A DNA stretch of 64,000 nucleotides, from NCBI GenBank assembly GCA_009692305.1, contig SHZK01000008.1:36441-100440 (forward strand), in the 5' to 3' direction. Positions 52,266-62,281 of this stretch are shown piece after piece (the stretch's first letter is position 1; the number at the start of each line of letters is the position of its first letter). The DNA is from Gammaproteobacteria bacterium (lineage in GTDB: Bacteria; Pseudomonadota; Gammaproteobacteria; Pseudomonadales; Pseudohongiellaceae). Below the pieces are notes generated by a model that did not search any database, had not been told where the DNA came from, and saw nothing but the letters and a program-made list of their open reading frames with translations. The position numbers were made by a program, and so were the translations under genes.

Positions 52266-53638
52266 ATCGCTTCCAGCGCCTGCGCAATTTTGCTGACCCC
52301 GATTACTTCAAGCCCTGGGATCGGTGACTTCGGCACGTTCGCCTTCGGTACAATTGCACGCTTAAAGCCGTGCTTCGCCGCCTCACGCAAGCGTTCCTGA
52401 CCACTCGGCACCGGTCGAATCTCACCCGCCAATCCGACCTCACCAAACACGACCAGATCCTTCGGCAGAGTTTTGTCCTTGAAGCTCGACACAATCGCGA
52501 GCAACAGCGCCAGATCCGCACTCGTCTCGGTCACCTTGACGCCACCGACCACGTTGACGAATACGTCCTGATCCGCCATATACATGCCACCGTGACGGTG
52601 CAGCACCGCCAATAACATCGCCAACCGATTCTGTTCGAGCCCGACCGCGACCCGACGCGGGCTGCCCAGCTGACTGCCATCGACCAATGCCTGGATTTCC
52701 ACCAGCAAGGGCCGCGTACCTTCCCATAACACCATAACAATCGAACCGGGAGTATCTTCTTCCGTGCGCGCCAGAAATATGGCGGATGGATTTTTAACTT
52801 CTTTCAGACCCAGTTCAGTCATGGCGAAAACGCCGAGTTCGTTGACTGCGCCGAAACGATTCTTCTGCCCACGCAGGATTCGATACTTCGAGTCGTTACC
52901 GCCCTCCAGCATGATGAAGCAGTCGATCATGTGCTCCAGCACTTTCGGTCCGGCCAGGGTGCCGTCCTTGGTGACGTGGCCCACCAGGAATAACACGGTG
53001 TTCGTCTGTTTAGCGTATTGAATCAGGTAGGCCGCACATTCACGTACCTGCGACACACTGCCGGGTGCAGACGGCACATCGGTGCTGTGCATCACCTGAA
53101 TGGAGTCCACCACGAGCAATTGCGGGCGATGCTGCTGGGCAGCGGCGCAGATCAGCTCGACGTTCGTTTCCGCCAGCATTTTCAGATCGCTCTTCGGTAA
53201 GCGCAATCGTTCTGCGCGCATACCGACTTGCTGCAGGGATTCCTCGCCGGTGACATACAGCGCCGATTTGCCCTTGCTGGCGAGCACGCACATGAGCTGC
53301 AACAACAGGGTGCTCTTGCCAGCACCAGGATTACCACCAATCAGAATGGCCGAACCCGGCACCAGTCCGCCGCCGAGCACCCGGTCCAGTTCTTCGATGC
53401 TGCTGGAATAGCGCGGCAAGGCTGCCAGATCAATCTCCGCCAGATTCTGCACATTGGTCGCGGCGCCGGTGTAGCCTTGCTTGCGGAAATCGGCTTTGGT
53501 TGAGGGTGAGGCTGTACTGCTGCCGAGGTTAATTTGGGAGAGTGTGTTCCAGGCTTTGCAACTCGCGCATTGACCCTGCCATTGGCCGTGTTCAGTGCCA
53601 CAGTCATTGCAGACAAAGGCGATTTTCGTTTTAGCCAT
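52262..53638 (-). CDS. radA: DNA repair protein RadA (Sms)
   Basis: RadA is a RecA-like branch-migration helicase used in recombination. The 458-residue protein has a zinc finger (VCNDCGTEHGQWQGQCASC), Walker A GGNPGAGKST, the RadA-specific QKNRFG motif and a Lon-like C-terminal domain (PRRVAVGLEQNRLAMLLAVL; VFVNVVGGVKVTETSADLAL). It lies 20 bases downstream of alr, in the conserved dnaB-alr-radA order. Confidence 0.97.
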   Translation of the reverse strand: MAKTKIAFVCNDCGTEHGQWQGQCASCKAWNTLSQINLGSSTASPSTKADFRKQGYTGAATNVQNLAEIDLAALPRYSSSIEELDRVLGGGLVPGSAILIGGNPGAGKSTLLLQLMCVLASKGKSALYVTGEESLQQVGMRAERLRLPKSDLKMLAETNVELICAAAQQHRPQLLVVDSIQVMHSTDVPSAPGSVSQVRECAAYLIQYAKQTNTVLFLVGHVTKDGTLAGPKVLEHMIDCFIMLEGGNDSKYRILRGQKNRFGAVNELGVFAMTELGLKEVKNPSAIFLARTEEDTPGSIVMVLWEGTRPLLVEIQALVDGSQLGSPRRVAVGLEQNRLAMLLAVLHRHGGMYMADQDVFVNVVGGVKVTETSADLALLLAIVSSFKDKTLPKDLVVFGEVGLAGEIRPVPSGQERLREAAKHGFKRAIVPKANVPKSPIPGLEVIGVSKIAQALEAI

Positions 53639-53658
53639 GGCTATTTATTGAATCCTTA

Positions 53659-54804
53659 TTACACATACTCAACTGGAACTCGCTGCTTTAGATTACAGAA
53701 CAGTTCGTAGGCGATGGTGCCTGCATAGCGCGCAACTTCATCTGCCGACAAACCGGTCCCCCAGAGCGTAACTTCATCGCCGATCTGTACCTGGTCCATA
53801 CCAGTGAGGTCAATCGTGATCATGTCCATTGATACCCGCCCGATAATTCGCGTGCGCAGGGCCTGTCCCTGAGAATGGACGATTACTGGTGTGCCATCGG
53901 CCGCCGCGCGCGGATAGCCATCTGCATAACCAATGCTGACCACTCCAACCTTGGTATGCTGCTGACACACATGACGTGCCCCGTAACCGATAGCGCCACC
54001 TGCCTTTACCTCATTGATTGCCATCAGGCGCGCCTTCAAGGTCATCACCGGCTCCAAGCCCGAATCTTCGCCAGTTGCGTCAAGCATTGGCGAGCTACCA
54101 TATAACATGATGCCGGGTCTTATATATTGGTAATGTGTTTCGGGCAAATTCAGAATGCCAGCGGACGCGGCCAGACTGCAATCGACCACGCTGTCGGTGA
54201 TCTGCATCAGTCTTTGCCGCACCGCGTTGAACTCCGCCATCTGCTTGTAGGTAAAATCCCGTGAGTGTTTGGATTCAAGATCGTCTGCACACGCCAAGTG
54301 TGACATCAACACGAGCTCAGTATCAGGATAGCGATGAATGGCCGGAAATGCTTCAAGACAGTCGCCAGTGGAGAAGCCCAGCCGGTTCATACCGGAATTG
54401 TGCATGATCCAGACCTTGCGATTGCCGGCGAAAAAATCCTCGTCAAACCGGTTTTGCAACACCTGTAACTGATGCAAGGAGTGCACAACTGGCTCAATTT
54501 TCCGTTCCAGGCACTCGAGCAATTCTTCCGCATTGGTAAACCCGGCTAACAGCACAATTGGTATACCGAGGTTTAGTTCATGCAACTGCAAGGCTTCATC
54601 CAGGGTCGCCACCGCGAAGCCTGCCAACTTGGTGTTGGATTCACGCAGCGCGCGCGCGACCGCTTCCATACCATGCCCGTAGGCATTGGCCTTGATAACA
54701 GGGACGATCCTGGATCCGGGGCAGCGGGAACGAACTTGTCCCAGATTTTTCTTGAGTGCCTGCAAGTCAATTGTTGCCCAGGCGCGGTGCTGACTTTTGC
54801 TCAT
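53659..54804 (-). CDS. alr: Alanine racemase
   Basis: A PLP enzyme making D-alanine for peptidoglycan. The 381-residue product has the PLP lysine in VPVIKANAYGHGM (Lys38), a catalytic Tyr in GYGARHVCQQ, and MHNSGMNRLGF with the conserved Arg. It lies 24 bases downstream of dnaB on the same strand. Confidence 0.96.
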   Translation of the reverse strand: MSKSQHRAWATIDLQALKKNLGQVRSRCPGSRIVPVIKANAYGHGMEAVARALRESNTKLAGFAVATLDEALQLHELNLGIPIVLLAGFTNAEELLECLERKIEPVVHSLHQLQVLQNRFDEDFFAGNRKVWIMHNSGMNRLGFSTGDCLEAFPAIHRYPDTELVLMSHLACADDLESKHSRDFTYKQMAEFNAVRQRLMQITDSVVDCSLAASAGILNLPETHYQYIRPGIMLYGSSPMLDATGEDSGLEPVMTLKARLMAINEVKAGGAIGYGARHVCQQHTKVGVVSIGYADGYPRAAADGTPVIVHSQGQALRTRIIGRVSMDMITIDLTGMDQVQIGDEVTLWGTGLSADEVARYAGTIAYELFCNLKQRVPVEYV

Positions 54805-54828
54805 TCACTGTTCCTTCAGAAAAAATCG

Positions 54829-56247
54829 CTAGAGTCCGTGTGTGTAGCTGTCGTCATAGCGCGGCTGCGCATGATTCTCGAAGCGGGTGTACTGGCCGAT
54901 GAAACTCAGACGCACGGTACCGATGGGGCCGTTGCGCTGCTTGCCGATGATGACTTCCGCGATGCCTTTATCCGCTGAATCCTCATTGTAGACTTCATCC
55001 CGATAAATGAATGCAATCACATCAGCATCCTGTTCGATGGCGCCGGACTCACGCAGGTCGGACATTACTGGCCGCTTGTTCGGGCGCTGTTCCAACGCAC
55101 GGTTCAGTTGCGACAGAGCGATAACCGGACAGTCGAACTCACGCGCCAATAACTTCAGTGAGCGCGAGATTTCGGAAATTTCGCCGACGCGATTCTCACT
55201 GGTGCCCTTCACCTGCATCAATTGCAGGTAGTCTACCACCACCATACCCAGTGGCCCGTGTTCGCGTACCAGCCGGCGCGCGCGTGCCCGCATTTCCATC
55301 GGGCTCAGACCAGCGCTATCATCAATGAACAGCGGGCGATCTTTCAGTTTGGCCACGGCGTTGTTAAACCCGGGCCAGTCGTCTTCGGTTAACTGTCCGG
55401 TGCGCAGCTTGGTCTGATTGATGCGACCGATGGAAGACAGCATACGAAAGATCAGGCTCTGCGCCGGCATCTCCAGACTGAATACGAGCACCGGCTTGTC
55501 GTTGGTCAACACGGCATGTTCCACCAGATTCATGGCGAATGCAGTCTTGCCCATGGAGGGACGTCCAGCCACGATCACGAGATCGGACTTTTGCCAGCCC
55601 GAGGTCATCTTGTCCAGATCAGTGTAACCACTGCCTAGACCAGTCAGACCACCATCGGAGCTTGCCAATTCATCGATGCGATCCACCGCCTTGGTCAATA
55701 ATGGATTGATCGGAATTGGTCCCCGATCCTGCGGGCGTTCGTCGGCAATATTGAAGACGCGGCGCTCGGCCTCGTCCAGAATTTCGGACGCCTTTCTGCC
55801 CACCGGGTTATAGCCGCTGTCGGCGATACCATTGGCGACACTGATCAGTCGGCGCAGCATGGAACGTTCGCGAATGATGTCGGCATAAGCCTTGATGTTG
55901 GCGGTGCCGCGCGCGTTGCCGGTCAGCTCGCTGAGATAATCGAGGCCGCCGGCGCTATCGAGCTGATTAAGACTGTCCAGGGATTCCACCATGGTGACAA
56001 CATCAATTGGCGTATTCGATTCGGCGTGCTGGCGCATTACCTTGAAGATCAACTGGTGTTCGCCGCGATAGAAATCTTCAGCCAGGATAATGTCGGCGAT
56101 ATTGTCCCATTCGGTATTGTCGAGCATGAGCCCACCCAACACGGCTTGCTCGGCATCCACAGAATGTGGCGGAACCTTCAACGTCGACAGCTTATGGCTG
56201 TCGCGGCCCGGGCCCGGCTGACTGCTTGATTCGAATGGCTCTGACAT
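54829..56247 (-). CDS. dnaB: Replicative DNA helicase DnaB
   Basis: The 472-residue helicase unwinds DNA at the fork. The N-terminal helical domain (SVDAEQAVLGGLMLDN) is followed by the RecA-like ATPase with Walker A AGRPSMGKTAFAMN, LSPMEMRARARRL and the Walker B MVVVDYLQLM, then ISRSLKLLAREFDCPVIALS. It ends in YTHGL. A terminator lies between it and rplI, so dnaB-alr-radA form a separate transcript from the ribosomal genes. Confidence 0.97.
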   Translation of the reverse strand: MSEPFESSSQPGPGRDSHKLSTLKVPPHSVDAEQAVLGGLMLDNTEWDNIADIILAEDFYRGEHQLIFKVMRQHAESNTPIDVVTMVESLDSLNQLDSAGGLDYLSELTGNARGTANIKAYADIIRERSMLRRLISVANGIADSGYNPVGRKASEILDEAERRVFNIADERPQDRGPIPINPLLTKAVDRIDELASSDGGLTGLGSGYTDLDKMTSGWQKSDLVIVAGRPSMGKTAFAMNLVEHAVLTNDKPVLVFSLEMPAQSLIFRMLSSIGRINQTKLRTGQLTEDDWPGFNNAVAKLKDRPLFIDDSAGLSPMEMRARARRLVREHGPLGMVVVDYLQLMQVKGTSENRVGEISEISRSLKLLAREFDCPVIALSQLNRALEQRPNKRPVMSDLRESGAIEQDADVIAFIYRDEVYNEDSADKGIAEVIIGKQRNGPIGTVRLSFIGQYTRFENHAQPRYDDSYTHGL

Positions 56248-56317
56248 CTTTATGCTTATTGGTTGGCATTACTGCGATTGAATTTTGTGGAGCGGGTTGC
56301 TGGTGAGATTTGCGGGA

Positions 56318-56353
56318 TAAAAAAAGCACCAGCTGCGCTTACAGATGGTGCTT
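56318..56353 (-). terminator. Factor-independent terminator after rplI
   Basis: AAGCACCA/TGGTGCTT arms (56346-56353 and 56324-56331) form an eight-bp stem on the minus strand, followed by a run of T (complement of AAAAAAA at 56319-56325). It ends the rpsF-rpsR-DUF2232-rplI transcript. Confidence 0.88.
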
Positions 56354-56428
56354 CATGGCGTTGGGCAGGTCAAGGCGCCCGACCGAGTGAATCACCAGAA
56401 AATCCTGAGTGATCCGGTTATCTGGATA

Positions 56429-56950
56429 CTATTCAGTGTCTTCGTCTGCCGTTTCTGGCTCTTCTTCACTTATGCGGCCATCATCAGACACGCCAGCTGC
56501 ATCCATGCGTACTACAGCCAGGGAAATGGTAACGCCAACGTCCTGGCCAAGATCGAGGGCAATTTCGTAGTTGCCAATGGTGCGGATAACACCGTGTGGC
56601 ATCATCACTTCGCTCTTCAGCAAGTCACTTCCCACTTGCGCATTGAGTGCCTCGGCGATGTCCTTGGTCCCGACTGAGCCAAACAATTTGCCTTCATCGC
56701 TGGTGTTCTCAGCCATGACCAGCTTGACGCCAACAAGTTTCTTGGCGCGCGCTTGGGCGGCAGCAACTTTGGCATTGTGCTTGGCAAGCAGATCTTCCCT
56801 GCGCACTTCAAATTCAGCCATATTGTTCTTGGTGGCCTGAATGGCCTTGCCCTGTGGAAACAGGAAGTTTCTGGCATAACCGGATTTGACTTTGGCGGTA
56901 TCGCCGATCTCACCCAGGTTGCTCATTTTTTCCAGCAAGATAACGTTCAT
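56429..56950 (-). CDS. rplI: 50S ribosomal protein L9, with acidic tail
   Basis: L9 binds 23S rRNA through its N-terminal domain: MNVILLEKMSNLGEIGDTAK, YARNFLFPQGKA. The C-terminal domain has KLFGSVGTKDIAEAL. At 173 residues it is about 25 longer than E. coli L9 because of an acidic tail (RISEEEPETADEDTE). It is the last gene of the ribosomal operon. Confidence 0.97.
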   Translation of the reverse strand: MNVILLEKMSNLGEIGDTAKVKSGYARNFLFPQGKAIQATKNNMAEFEVRREDLLAKHNAKVAAAQARAKKLVGVKLVMAENTSDEGKLFGSVGTKDIAEALNAQVGSDLLKSEVMMPHGVIRTIGNYEIALDLGQDVGVTISLAVVRMDAAGVSDDGRISEEEPETADEDTE

Positions 56951-56977
56951 GATTATTTCCTCATCTCAAATTCTGCT

Positions 56978-57817
56978 TCACACGGGTTTCTGTAACCGTG
57001 TTCGAAAATCGTACCAACTGTCTATCAGCGCCAACAGCACCACCAACTGTACAACCAGCGGCAACATAATCAGGGCGTAGAAGGCAACCAACCACATACT
57101 GGAGAGCTTCTTCTGCGCTACTACTGCATGCAGCAGGGCTACCCCTGAAAACAGCATTGGCAATACCAGATACAGTAACCAGGTGGGCGGTATCAAAATG
57201 CCAAAATTGGCCAACAGCATCAGCCCTACCAAAAACAACGCGTACTTCTGCTTGATGCGCAGGCGGTGAAACTCTTGTTTGAACCCGCCCGGGTTATATA
57301 AAGTCGCCTGCATCCAGCGCGACAGCATCAGCAGCATCACTGCCAGGAACATGTAAACCGAACCGATAAAGCTCGTCACAATTTCCCGTAAATCGTTGAT
57401 CTGCACTCCCTGTGGTAAACCCTGCACGCTATTGGTTGCCAGGTATGCTTCCAGTTGCGTGAAGATCAGGTTGAGCACTTCCGGGCGCAACCGCAGATAC
57501 ATCTCTACACTGATACCGATCAGTATCGACACCAGCAAGGTCAGCTCCCAGGATTCTGTCTCCCTGAGCAACAATGCCAAACCGCTGATACCGAGCAACA
57601 TGATCAGCGGCACGATATCTCCAGCGATGGCCCATCCGCCTACTGGCAGTATGGCCCAGGCCAGAATCAGGGTGGCTTCCTTCACACCCTTGCGTAACAT
57701 CACCAACCCGACTACTACCGGGTTTAACAAATTCAACAGCGGTATCAGACCCAGCAGCAACACTGCCATAATGGCCTGCTTGCGTCCCTTCATTACGAAT
57801 TCAGCAAGGCTCCGCAT
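56978..57817 (-). CDS. DUF2232 (YybS-like) membrane protein
   Basis: A 279-residue integral membrane protein with about eight hydrophobic segments (IMAVLLLGLIPLLNLLNPVV; ALFLVGLMLLANFGILIPP; LIMLPLVVQLVVLLALID). The position between rpsR and rplI is conserved in Pseudomonas-type gammaproteobacteria and matches the DUF2232 family. The function is unknown. It begins 77 bases after rpsR. Confidence 0.85.
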   Translation of the reverse strand: MRSLAEFVMKGRKQAIMAVLLLGLIPLLNLLNPVVVGLVMLRKGVKEATLILAWAILPVGGWAIAGDIVPLIMLLGISGLALLLRETESWELTLLVSILIGISVEMYLRLRPEVLNLIFTQLEAYLATNSVQGLPQGVQINDLREIVTSFIGSVYMFLAVMLLMLSRWMQATLYNPGGFKQEFHRLRIKQKYALFLVGLMLLANFGILIPPTWLLYLVLPMLFSGVALLHAVVAQKKLSSMWLVAFYALIMLPLVVQLVVLLALIDSWYDFRTRLQKPV

Positions 57818-57894
57818 GTCCAGCCTCTCTCTTGGTAGATCTCGACTTTGTTGAGATCAAAATCTTATTGAGATCAATATCGTAGTGAGATCAA

Positions 57895-58125
57895 TTAGGC
57901 CTGGTGACTATCCGTATATGGAATCAAAGCCAGGAAGCGAGCGCGCTTGATCGCGGTAGCGAGCTGCCGCTGATAGCGTGCCTTGGTGCCGGTAATACGA
58001 CTAGGCACAATTTTGCCAGTCTCAGACACGTAGGCTTTCAGGGTTTCGATATCTTTGTAATCGATTTCCTTGGTGCCTTCTGCGGTAAATTTGCAAAACT
58101 TACGTCGACGAAAATAACGAGCCAT
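57895..58125 (-). CDS. rpsR: 30S ribosomal protein S18
   Basis: A 76-residue protein: [17 protein letters not shown] at the N-terminus, [17 protein letters not shown] and [18 protein letters not shown] with the family C-terminus ending in Y/HQA. It pairs with S6 in the 30S platform. It lies 67 bases downstream of rpsF. Confidence 0.97.
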   Translation of the reverse strand: MARYFRRRKFCKFTAEGTKEIDYKDIETLKAYVSETGKIVPSRITGTKARYQRQLATAIKRARFLALIPYTDSHQA

Positions 58126-58192
58126 AATAGTTTCCTTAGAGTTTGGATTGAGTAGTTGTTAAAAGTTTGCTGCTTGCCATTGCTAGCCAGAC

Positions 58193-58645
58193 TTATGCGT
58201 TCTCACCATCTACTAAATCGTCACCGTCAATTTCTTCTAAGTCTTCCTCTGCTTCGCGGGAAGCAGCAGCCTCATCTTCCAATTTGCGCTTGTGTTCGGC
58301 GCGTTGCTTGCGTTCCTTGTTCTCACGTTCACCTTTGAGAATCAGCGATTCTTCAGTGACGGCTTCCTTGGTCTTGATAACCAGGTTACGCAGCACGGCG
58401 TCGTTGTAACGGAACAGCTTGGTGATTTCATCCAGCGGCTCATTGCCGCACTCGATGTTCATCAGCACGTAATGGGCTTTGTGAATTTTATCGATTGGAT
58501 AGGATAGTTGGCGGCGACCCCAGTCTTCGAGACGGTGTACTTTGCCACCACCTTCGTTGACCAATTGGGAATAGCGCTCGATCATCCCTGGGACCTGTTC
58601 AGACTGGTCGGGATGCACCATGAATACGACTTCGTAGTGTCTCAT
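58193..58645 (-). CDS. rpsF: 30S ribosomal protein S6, long acidic tail
   Basis: A 150-residue S6: [60 protein letters not shown]. After the conserved core it carries a ~45-residue Lys/Glu then acidic tail ([19 protein letters not shown]). E. coli S6 also ends in an acidic tail that is extended by RimK. I used ATG 58645 with GGAG six bases upstream. First gene of the ribosomal operon. Confidence 0.96.
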   Translation of the reverse strand: MRHYEVVFMVHPDQSEQVPGMIERYSQLVNEGGGKVHRLEDWGRRQLSYPIDKIHKAHYVLMNIECGNEPLDEITKLFRYNDAVLRNLVIKTKEAVTEESLILKGERENKERKQRAEHKRKLEDEAAASREAEEDLEEIDGDDLVDGENA

Positions 58646-58753
58646 AGAGACTCCTTTTGGGTTCATGCCTTCCATCGATACCGTGTGGTCCGTGGTAAGA
58701 CAAGGAGTTATGTAGTGCGAGGATATTGCTCCTCGCAGGTAAAAAGAGCGGAG

Positions 58754-58782
58754 ATCTTAGAGAAACCAACCGGCTTATGCAA
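58754..58782 (-). promoter_or_regulatory. Sigma-70-like promoter of the rpsF operon
   Basis: On the minus strand TTGCAT (58777-58782) and TAAGAT (58754-58759) are separated by 17 bases. Transcription would start near 58747, about 100 bases before rpsF. The leader then contains a hairpin with GCGAGGA/TCCTCGC arms (58717-58736), and TACCACGGACCACACGGTA-like sequence that might be the S6:S18 autoregulatory site. Confidence 0.6.
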
Positions 58783-58808
58783 GGTTAAAAGGGTGTATGA
58801 CCGCTTTT

Positions 58809-59558
58809 TTACCCGGTGCGCTGCCTGACGGCTTCAAACAGAGTGATGCCGGTGGCGACCGAGACGTTAAGACTGCTGACGGCGCCAGCCATAGGCACGG
58901 CTACGAGGTAGTCGCAGCGTTCCCTGGTGAGGCGCCTGAGGCCGCTGCCTTCGGAGCCCATGGCGATGGCAAGCGGGCCTTTGAGGTCTTGCTCATAGAT
59001 GCCCAGTTCGGTGTCGTCGGCCGTGCCGACGATCCAGATGCCCCGCTCCTGCAGCGTTTCCATGCAGCGAGCCAGATTGGTGACGCTGAAGATGGCCACG
59101 GATTCGGCGGCACCACAGGCGACCTTGCGGACGGTGGCATTAACCGGGGCTGATTTGTCTTTGGCAATGATTACCGCATCGACGCCGGCGGCATCAGCGG
59201 TGCGCAGGCAGGCACCCAGATTGTGCGGGTCGGTAATGCTGTCCAGGATGAGTATTAATGGTGCGTGGTCGAGGCTGTCGAGCAATTTAAGCAGATGTTT
59301 CTCATCACCTGGCGCCGCGGCATTGCCACTTACCATCGCGGCGACACCCTGGTGCACGCCACCGAACTGGCGGTCCATATCCGGCTTGCTCATGTCGGTA
59401 AATGGTATACCGGCGCTTTGTGCCAGATCGCGCACTGTGTTCAGGCGTTGATCCTTGCGATCAGACTGGAGCAGTAACTGCGACAAATTATCGGCGTTTT
59501 GTTGTAGTGCTTCAGTAACGGCGTGGATGCCGATTATCCAGTTCTGGTTATCGCGCAT
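58809..59558 (-). CDS. rlmB: 23S rRNA (guanosine-2'-O-)-methyltransferase RlmB
   Basis: A 249-residue SpoU-family enzyme methylating G2251 of 23S rRNA. It has the N-terminal substrate domain starting IIGIHAVTEAL, and the knotted SPOUT domain with LDSITDPHNLGACLRTADAA (motif 1), AIAMGSEGSGLRRL (motif 2) and IPMAG..SSLNVSVATGI-like C-terminal motif 3 (VPMAGAVSSLNVSVATGITL). It starts five bases after the rnr stop. Confidence 0.97.
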   Translation of the reverse strand: MRDNQNWIIGIHAVTEALQQNADNLSQLLLQSDRKDQRLNTVRDLAQSAGIPFTDMSKPDMDRQFGGVHQGVAAMVSGNAAAPGDEKHLLKLLDSLDHAPLILILDSITDPHNLGACLRTADAAGVDAVIIAKDKSAPVNATVRKVACGAAESVAIFSVTNLARCMETLQERGIWIVGTADDTELGIYEQDLKGPLAIAMGSEGSGLRRLTRERCDYLVAVPMAGAVSSLNVSVATGITLFEAVRQRTG

Positions 59559-59563
59559 AGCTG

Positions 59564-62092
59564 TTACCGCTTGTCAGATTTGGGTTTGGCATTGGCTTTG
59601 CCGTGGGATTTATGCTTATGCGTCCGCTTCGGTTTCTTCGCCGTCACGGCGCCATCAGCCTGTTTACCCTTGTGTGGTTTCTGCTTGCGTGGTTTTTTCG
59701 ATTTCTTCGCTTTCTTGTGCTTGCCGGTATCCGCTGCACTGCCGTCGCTGCGAGCATGCTTCTTGCCGCCCTCACCTTGTCTGGATTTAGTGTTCGCATC
59801 ACCTTTGCGCAGCGAATTGCGCAAGGCACCCTTGTCAGAACCACTGCCGCTACCAACAATCTGCAAATCGATTTTCTTCTCGTCCAGATTCACGCGTACG
59901 ACTTTCACCTGCACGGTGCCGCCCAGGCTATAGCGTTGTTTGCTGCGCTCGCCATCGAGACTATGGCGCACCGGGTCGAAGTGATAGTAGTCGTTACTCA
60001 ACTCCGAGATATGCACTAGGCCTTCGACAAAGATGTCATTGAGTTCCACGAATAAACCAAACCCAGTAACAGATGATATGGTACCGGTGAATTCGTCGCC
60101 GATCTTGTCCTGCATATATTCGCATTTCAGCCAGTCCATCACGCTGTAGCTGGCGGCATCTGCGCGACGTTCAGCCATGGAACAGGTTTCACCCAATGTT
60201 ACGAGATCCGACAATTGATATGGATAGATATCATGTTTCGCCAAGGGCGCCGCATCTTTCTGCTTCTCGACATGGACATTGCGCGCGTTGCGAATCAGGT
60301 GACGGATGCCGCGATGCACGAGCAGATCCGGATAGCGCCGAATCGGAGACGTGAAATGGGTGTAGGCCGGGTAGCCGAGACCAAAATGGCCCAGATTTTT
60401 CGGCTGGTACACTGCCTGCAGCAATGAGCGAATCAGCATCGTTTGCAGCAGGTGTTTATCAGGTCGCAGCGCGAGCTGCTTCAACACCTTCGCGTAATCG
60501 GTTGGTGTCGGTTTCTCACCGCCCGGTAAATACAGGCCCAATCCGCCAAGAAACTGCCGCAGATTTTCCAGCTTGTCCGGGTTTGGCCCTTCGTGCACGC
60601 GATACAGAGCCGGCAACTCAGCGCCTTCGAGCAGACGCGCTGTCGCCACGTTGGCGCATAACATGCATTCTTCGATCAAGCGGTGAGCGTCGTTGCGCAC
60701 GACTGGCACAATCTCGCGAATCTTCTTGTTTTCACCGAAAATGATGCGAGTCTCGGTGGTGTCAAAGTCGAGGGCACCATTACGGTCGCGCAAACTGCGC
60801 AAGGCATGATATAGCGAATAGAGATTTTCCAGCGGTTCCAGCAAGGTCTCGTAGCGCTTGCGCAGTGTGCGCTGCAGGGTTTCCTGTAGTGGTGATGCCG
60901 GCGTCTGCACAATATCGGCGACTTCGGTATACGTCATGCGGCCGTGCGAGTGAATGCCGGCTTCGTAAAACACGTAACCTGTCATCTCGCCATTGACAGC
61001 AATCTCCATCTCGCACACGAGCGTGAGACGATCGACATGTGGTTTCAGCGAACATAGACCGTTTGATAGCTTCTCTGGCAACATCGGAATCACAGATCCC
61101 GGAAAATATACTGACGTGCCGCGTGTGCTCGCCTCTTCGTCAAGCGCGGTGCCGAGCTTTACATAGTGGGACACATCAGCGATGGCGACATAGAGTGTCC
61201 AGTTGCCACGTTGGTGACGCTGGGCGAACACAGCGTCATCGAAATCTTTCGCATCTTCACCGTCGATGGTGACGAAGGGAATCTTGCGCAGGTCCTTGCG
61301 ACCAACCATGTCCTTGTCGTGCACTTCATCCGGGAGGCGCTCGGTTTCTTTCAATACTGCCGACGGAAACACATGAGGAATGTCATGGCTGCGCACCGCA
61401 ATATCAATTTCCAGCCCCGGTGTCTTCGTGTCGCCTAACACCTCAACAATTTGCGCAATCGCTTTCCGATGCCGTTCCGGATATTCGAGAATCTCTGCCA
61501 CGACGAACTGGCCGTCCTGCGCCTTGCCGGCATTTTTATCCGGCACCATAATTTCATGACTGATACGCTTGCTGTCAGGCACCACAATGCCGAAGCCCTG
61601 TTCCTTGTAATAGCGACCGACGATCTGTGCATAACGCCGCTTCAGAATCTCGACGATCATGCCTTCCTTGCGTCCGCGCTGATCGACACCAGACACGCGC
61701 GCCAGCACCACATCACCATCGAACAGTTTGGACATCTCGCGAGCACTGAGAAACAAGTCGCCGGAACCATCTTCGGGGATAAAGAATCCAAAACCATCCT
61801 TGTTGCCCTGGATACGACCCTTGAGCAGTTCCATGCTCGCGGCCAGACCATACACGCCGCGTCGATTGCTGATGATCTGCCCATCGCGGCTCATGGCAAT
61901 CAGCCGGCGGCGCAGGGCTTCGATGGACTCTTCATCTTTCAGCTGCAATTGCTCACACAGCTGGGCATGGCTCACCGGCTGGCCGAGCTGTTGTAGCTGC
62001 TGCTGAATGAATTCCCGGCTGGGTATCGGATTGGAATAGTTATCAGCTTCGCGCTGGGCGAAGGGATCGGCTGGCTTTTTTGATTTAGGCAT
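59564..62092 (-). CDS. rnr: Ribonuclease R
   Basis: A 842-residue 3'-5' exoribonuclease that degrades structured RNA. N-terminal helix-turn-helix (residues 20-80), cold-shock domains (GFGFFIPEDGSGDLFLSARE), the catalytic RNB domain with FVTIDGEDAKDFDDAVF (Asp cluster) and FTSPIRRYPDLLVHRG, and a C-terminal S1 domain (FTGTISSVTGFGLFVELND). It ends with an ~85-residue Lys/Arg/His-rich tail (KHKKAKKSKKPRKQKPHKG), expected to bind RNA or ribosomes. Operon with rlmB. Confidence 0.97.
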   Translation of the reverse strand: MPKSKKPADPFAQREADNYSNPIPSREFIQQQLQQLGQPVSHAQLCEQLQLKDEESIEALRRRLIAMSRDGQIISNRRGVYGLAASMELLKGRIQGNKDGFGFFIPEDGSGDLFLSAREMSKLFDGDVVLARVSGVDQRGRKEGMIVEILKRRYAQIVGRYYKEQGFGIVVPDSKRISHEIMVPDKNAGKAQDGQFVVAEILEYPERHRKAIAQIVEVLGDTKTPGLEIDIAVRSHDIPHVFPSAVLKETERLPDEVHDKDMVGRKDLRKIPFVTIDGEDAKDFDDAVFAQRHQRGNWTLYVAIADVSHYVKLGTALDEEASTRGTSVYFPGSVIPMLPEKLSNGLCSLKPHVDRLTLVCEMEIAVNGEMTGYVFYEAGIHSHGRMTYTEVADIVQTPASPLQETLQRTLRKRYETLLEPLENLYSLYHALRSLRDRNGALDFDTTETRIIFGENKKIREIVPVVRNDAHRLIEECMLCANVATARLLEGAELPALYRVHEGPNPDKLENLRQFLGGLGLYLPGGEKPTPTDYAKVLKQLALRPDKHLLQTMLIRSLLQAVYQPKNLGHFGLGYPAYTHFTSPIRRYPDLLVHRGIRHLIRNARNVHVEKQKDAAPLAKHDIYPYQLSDLVTLGETCSMAERRADAASYSVMDWLKCEYMQDKIGDEFTGTISSVTGFGLFVELNDIFVEGLVHISELSNDYYHFDPVRHSLDGERSKQRYSLGGTVQVKVVRVNLDEKKIDLQIVGSGSGSDKGALRNSLRKGDANTKSRQGEGGKKHARSDGSAADTGKHKKAKKSKKPRKQKPHKGKQADGAVTAKKPKRTHKHKSHGKANAKPKSDKR

Positions 62093-62216
62093 TACAGGAT
62101 TTCGGACTTTTACGGAGAGGCATTGAATTTAGTGCTTAGCAGTATACACGCCACCCCGGGCAAAGTCTGTGACAGCGCATTCTTAATCCCAAGCGGCACA
62201 GACTCGCGCGTCAATG

Positions 62217-62245
62217 TTGACAGTTTCCAGCTCACTCGTTAGAGT
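62217..62245 (+). promoter_or_regulatory. Promoter of the tRNA-Leu gene
   Basis: A consensus -35 TTGACA (62217-62222) lies exactly 17 bases before TAGAGT (62240-62245). The start site would be near 62252, 30 bases before the tRNA, with a GC-rich start region. Between them CCTCCCCGTGCGGGAGG followed by TTTT (62250-62271) forms a hairpin in the leader, which resembles a terminator and might attenuate expression. Confidence 0.78.
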
Positions 62246-62281
62246 GCGCTCCTCCCCGTGCGGGAGGTTTTATGCCCCTAT

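Noticed and set aside
58646..58740. S6:S18 leader RNA motif
   Set aside because: A hairpin and CCG-containing sequence are present, but I could not confirm the consensus by eye, so it is mentioned only with the promoter.
62250..62271. Hairpin plus T-run as the terminator of a gene upstream of the tRNA
   Set aside because: It lies inside the tRNA leader and no plus-strand gene precedes it; treated as a leader feature.
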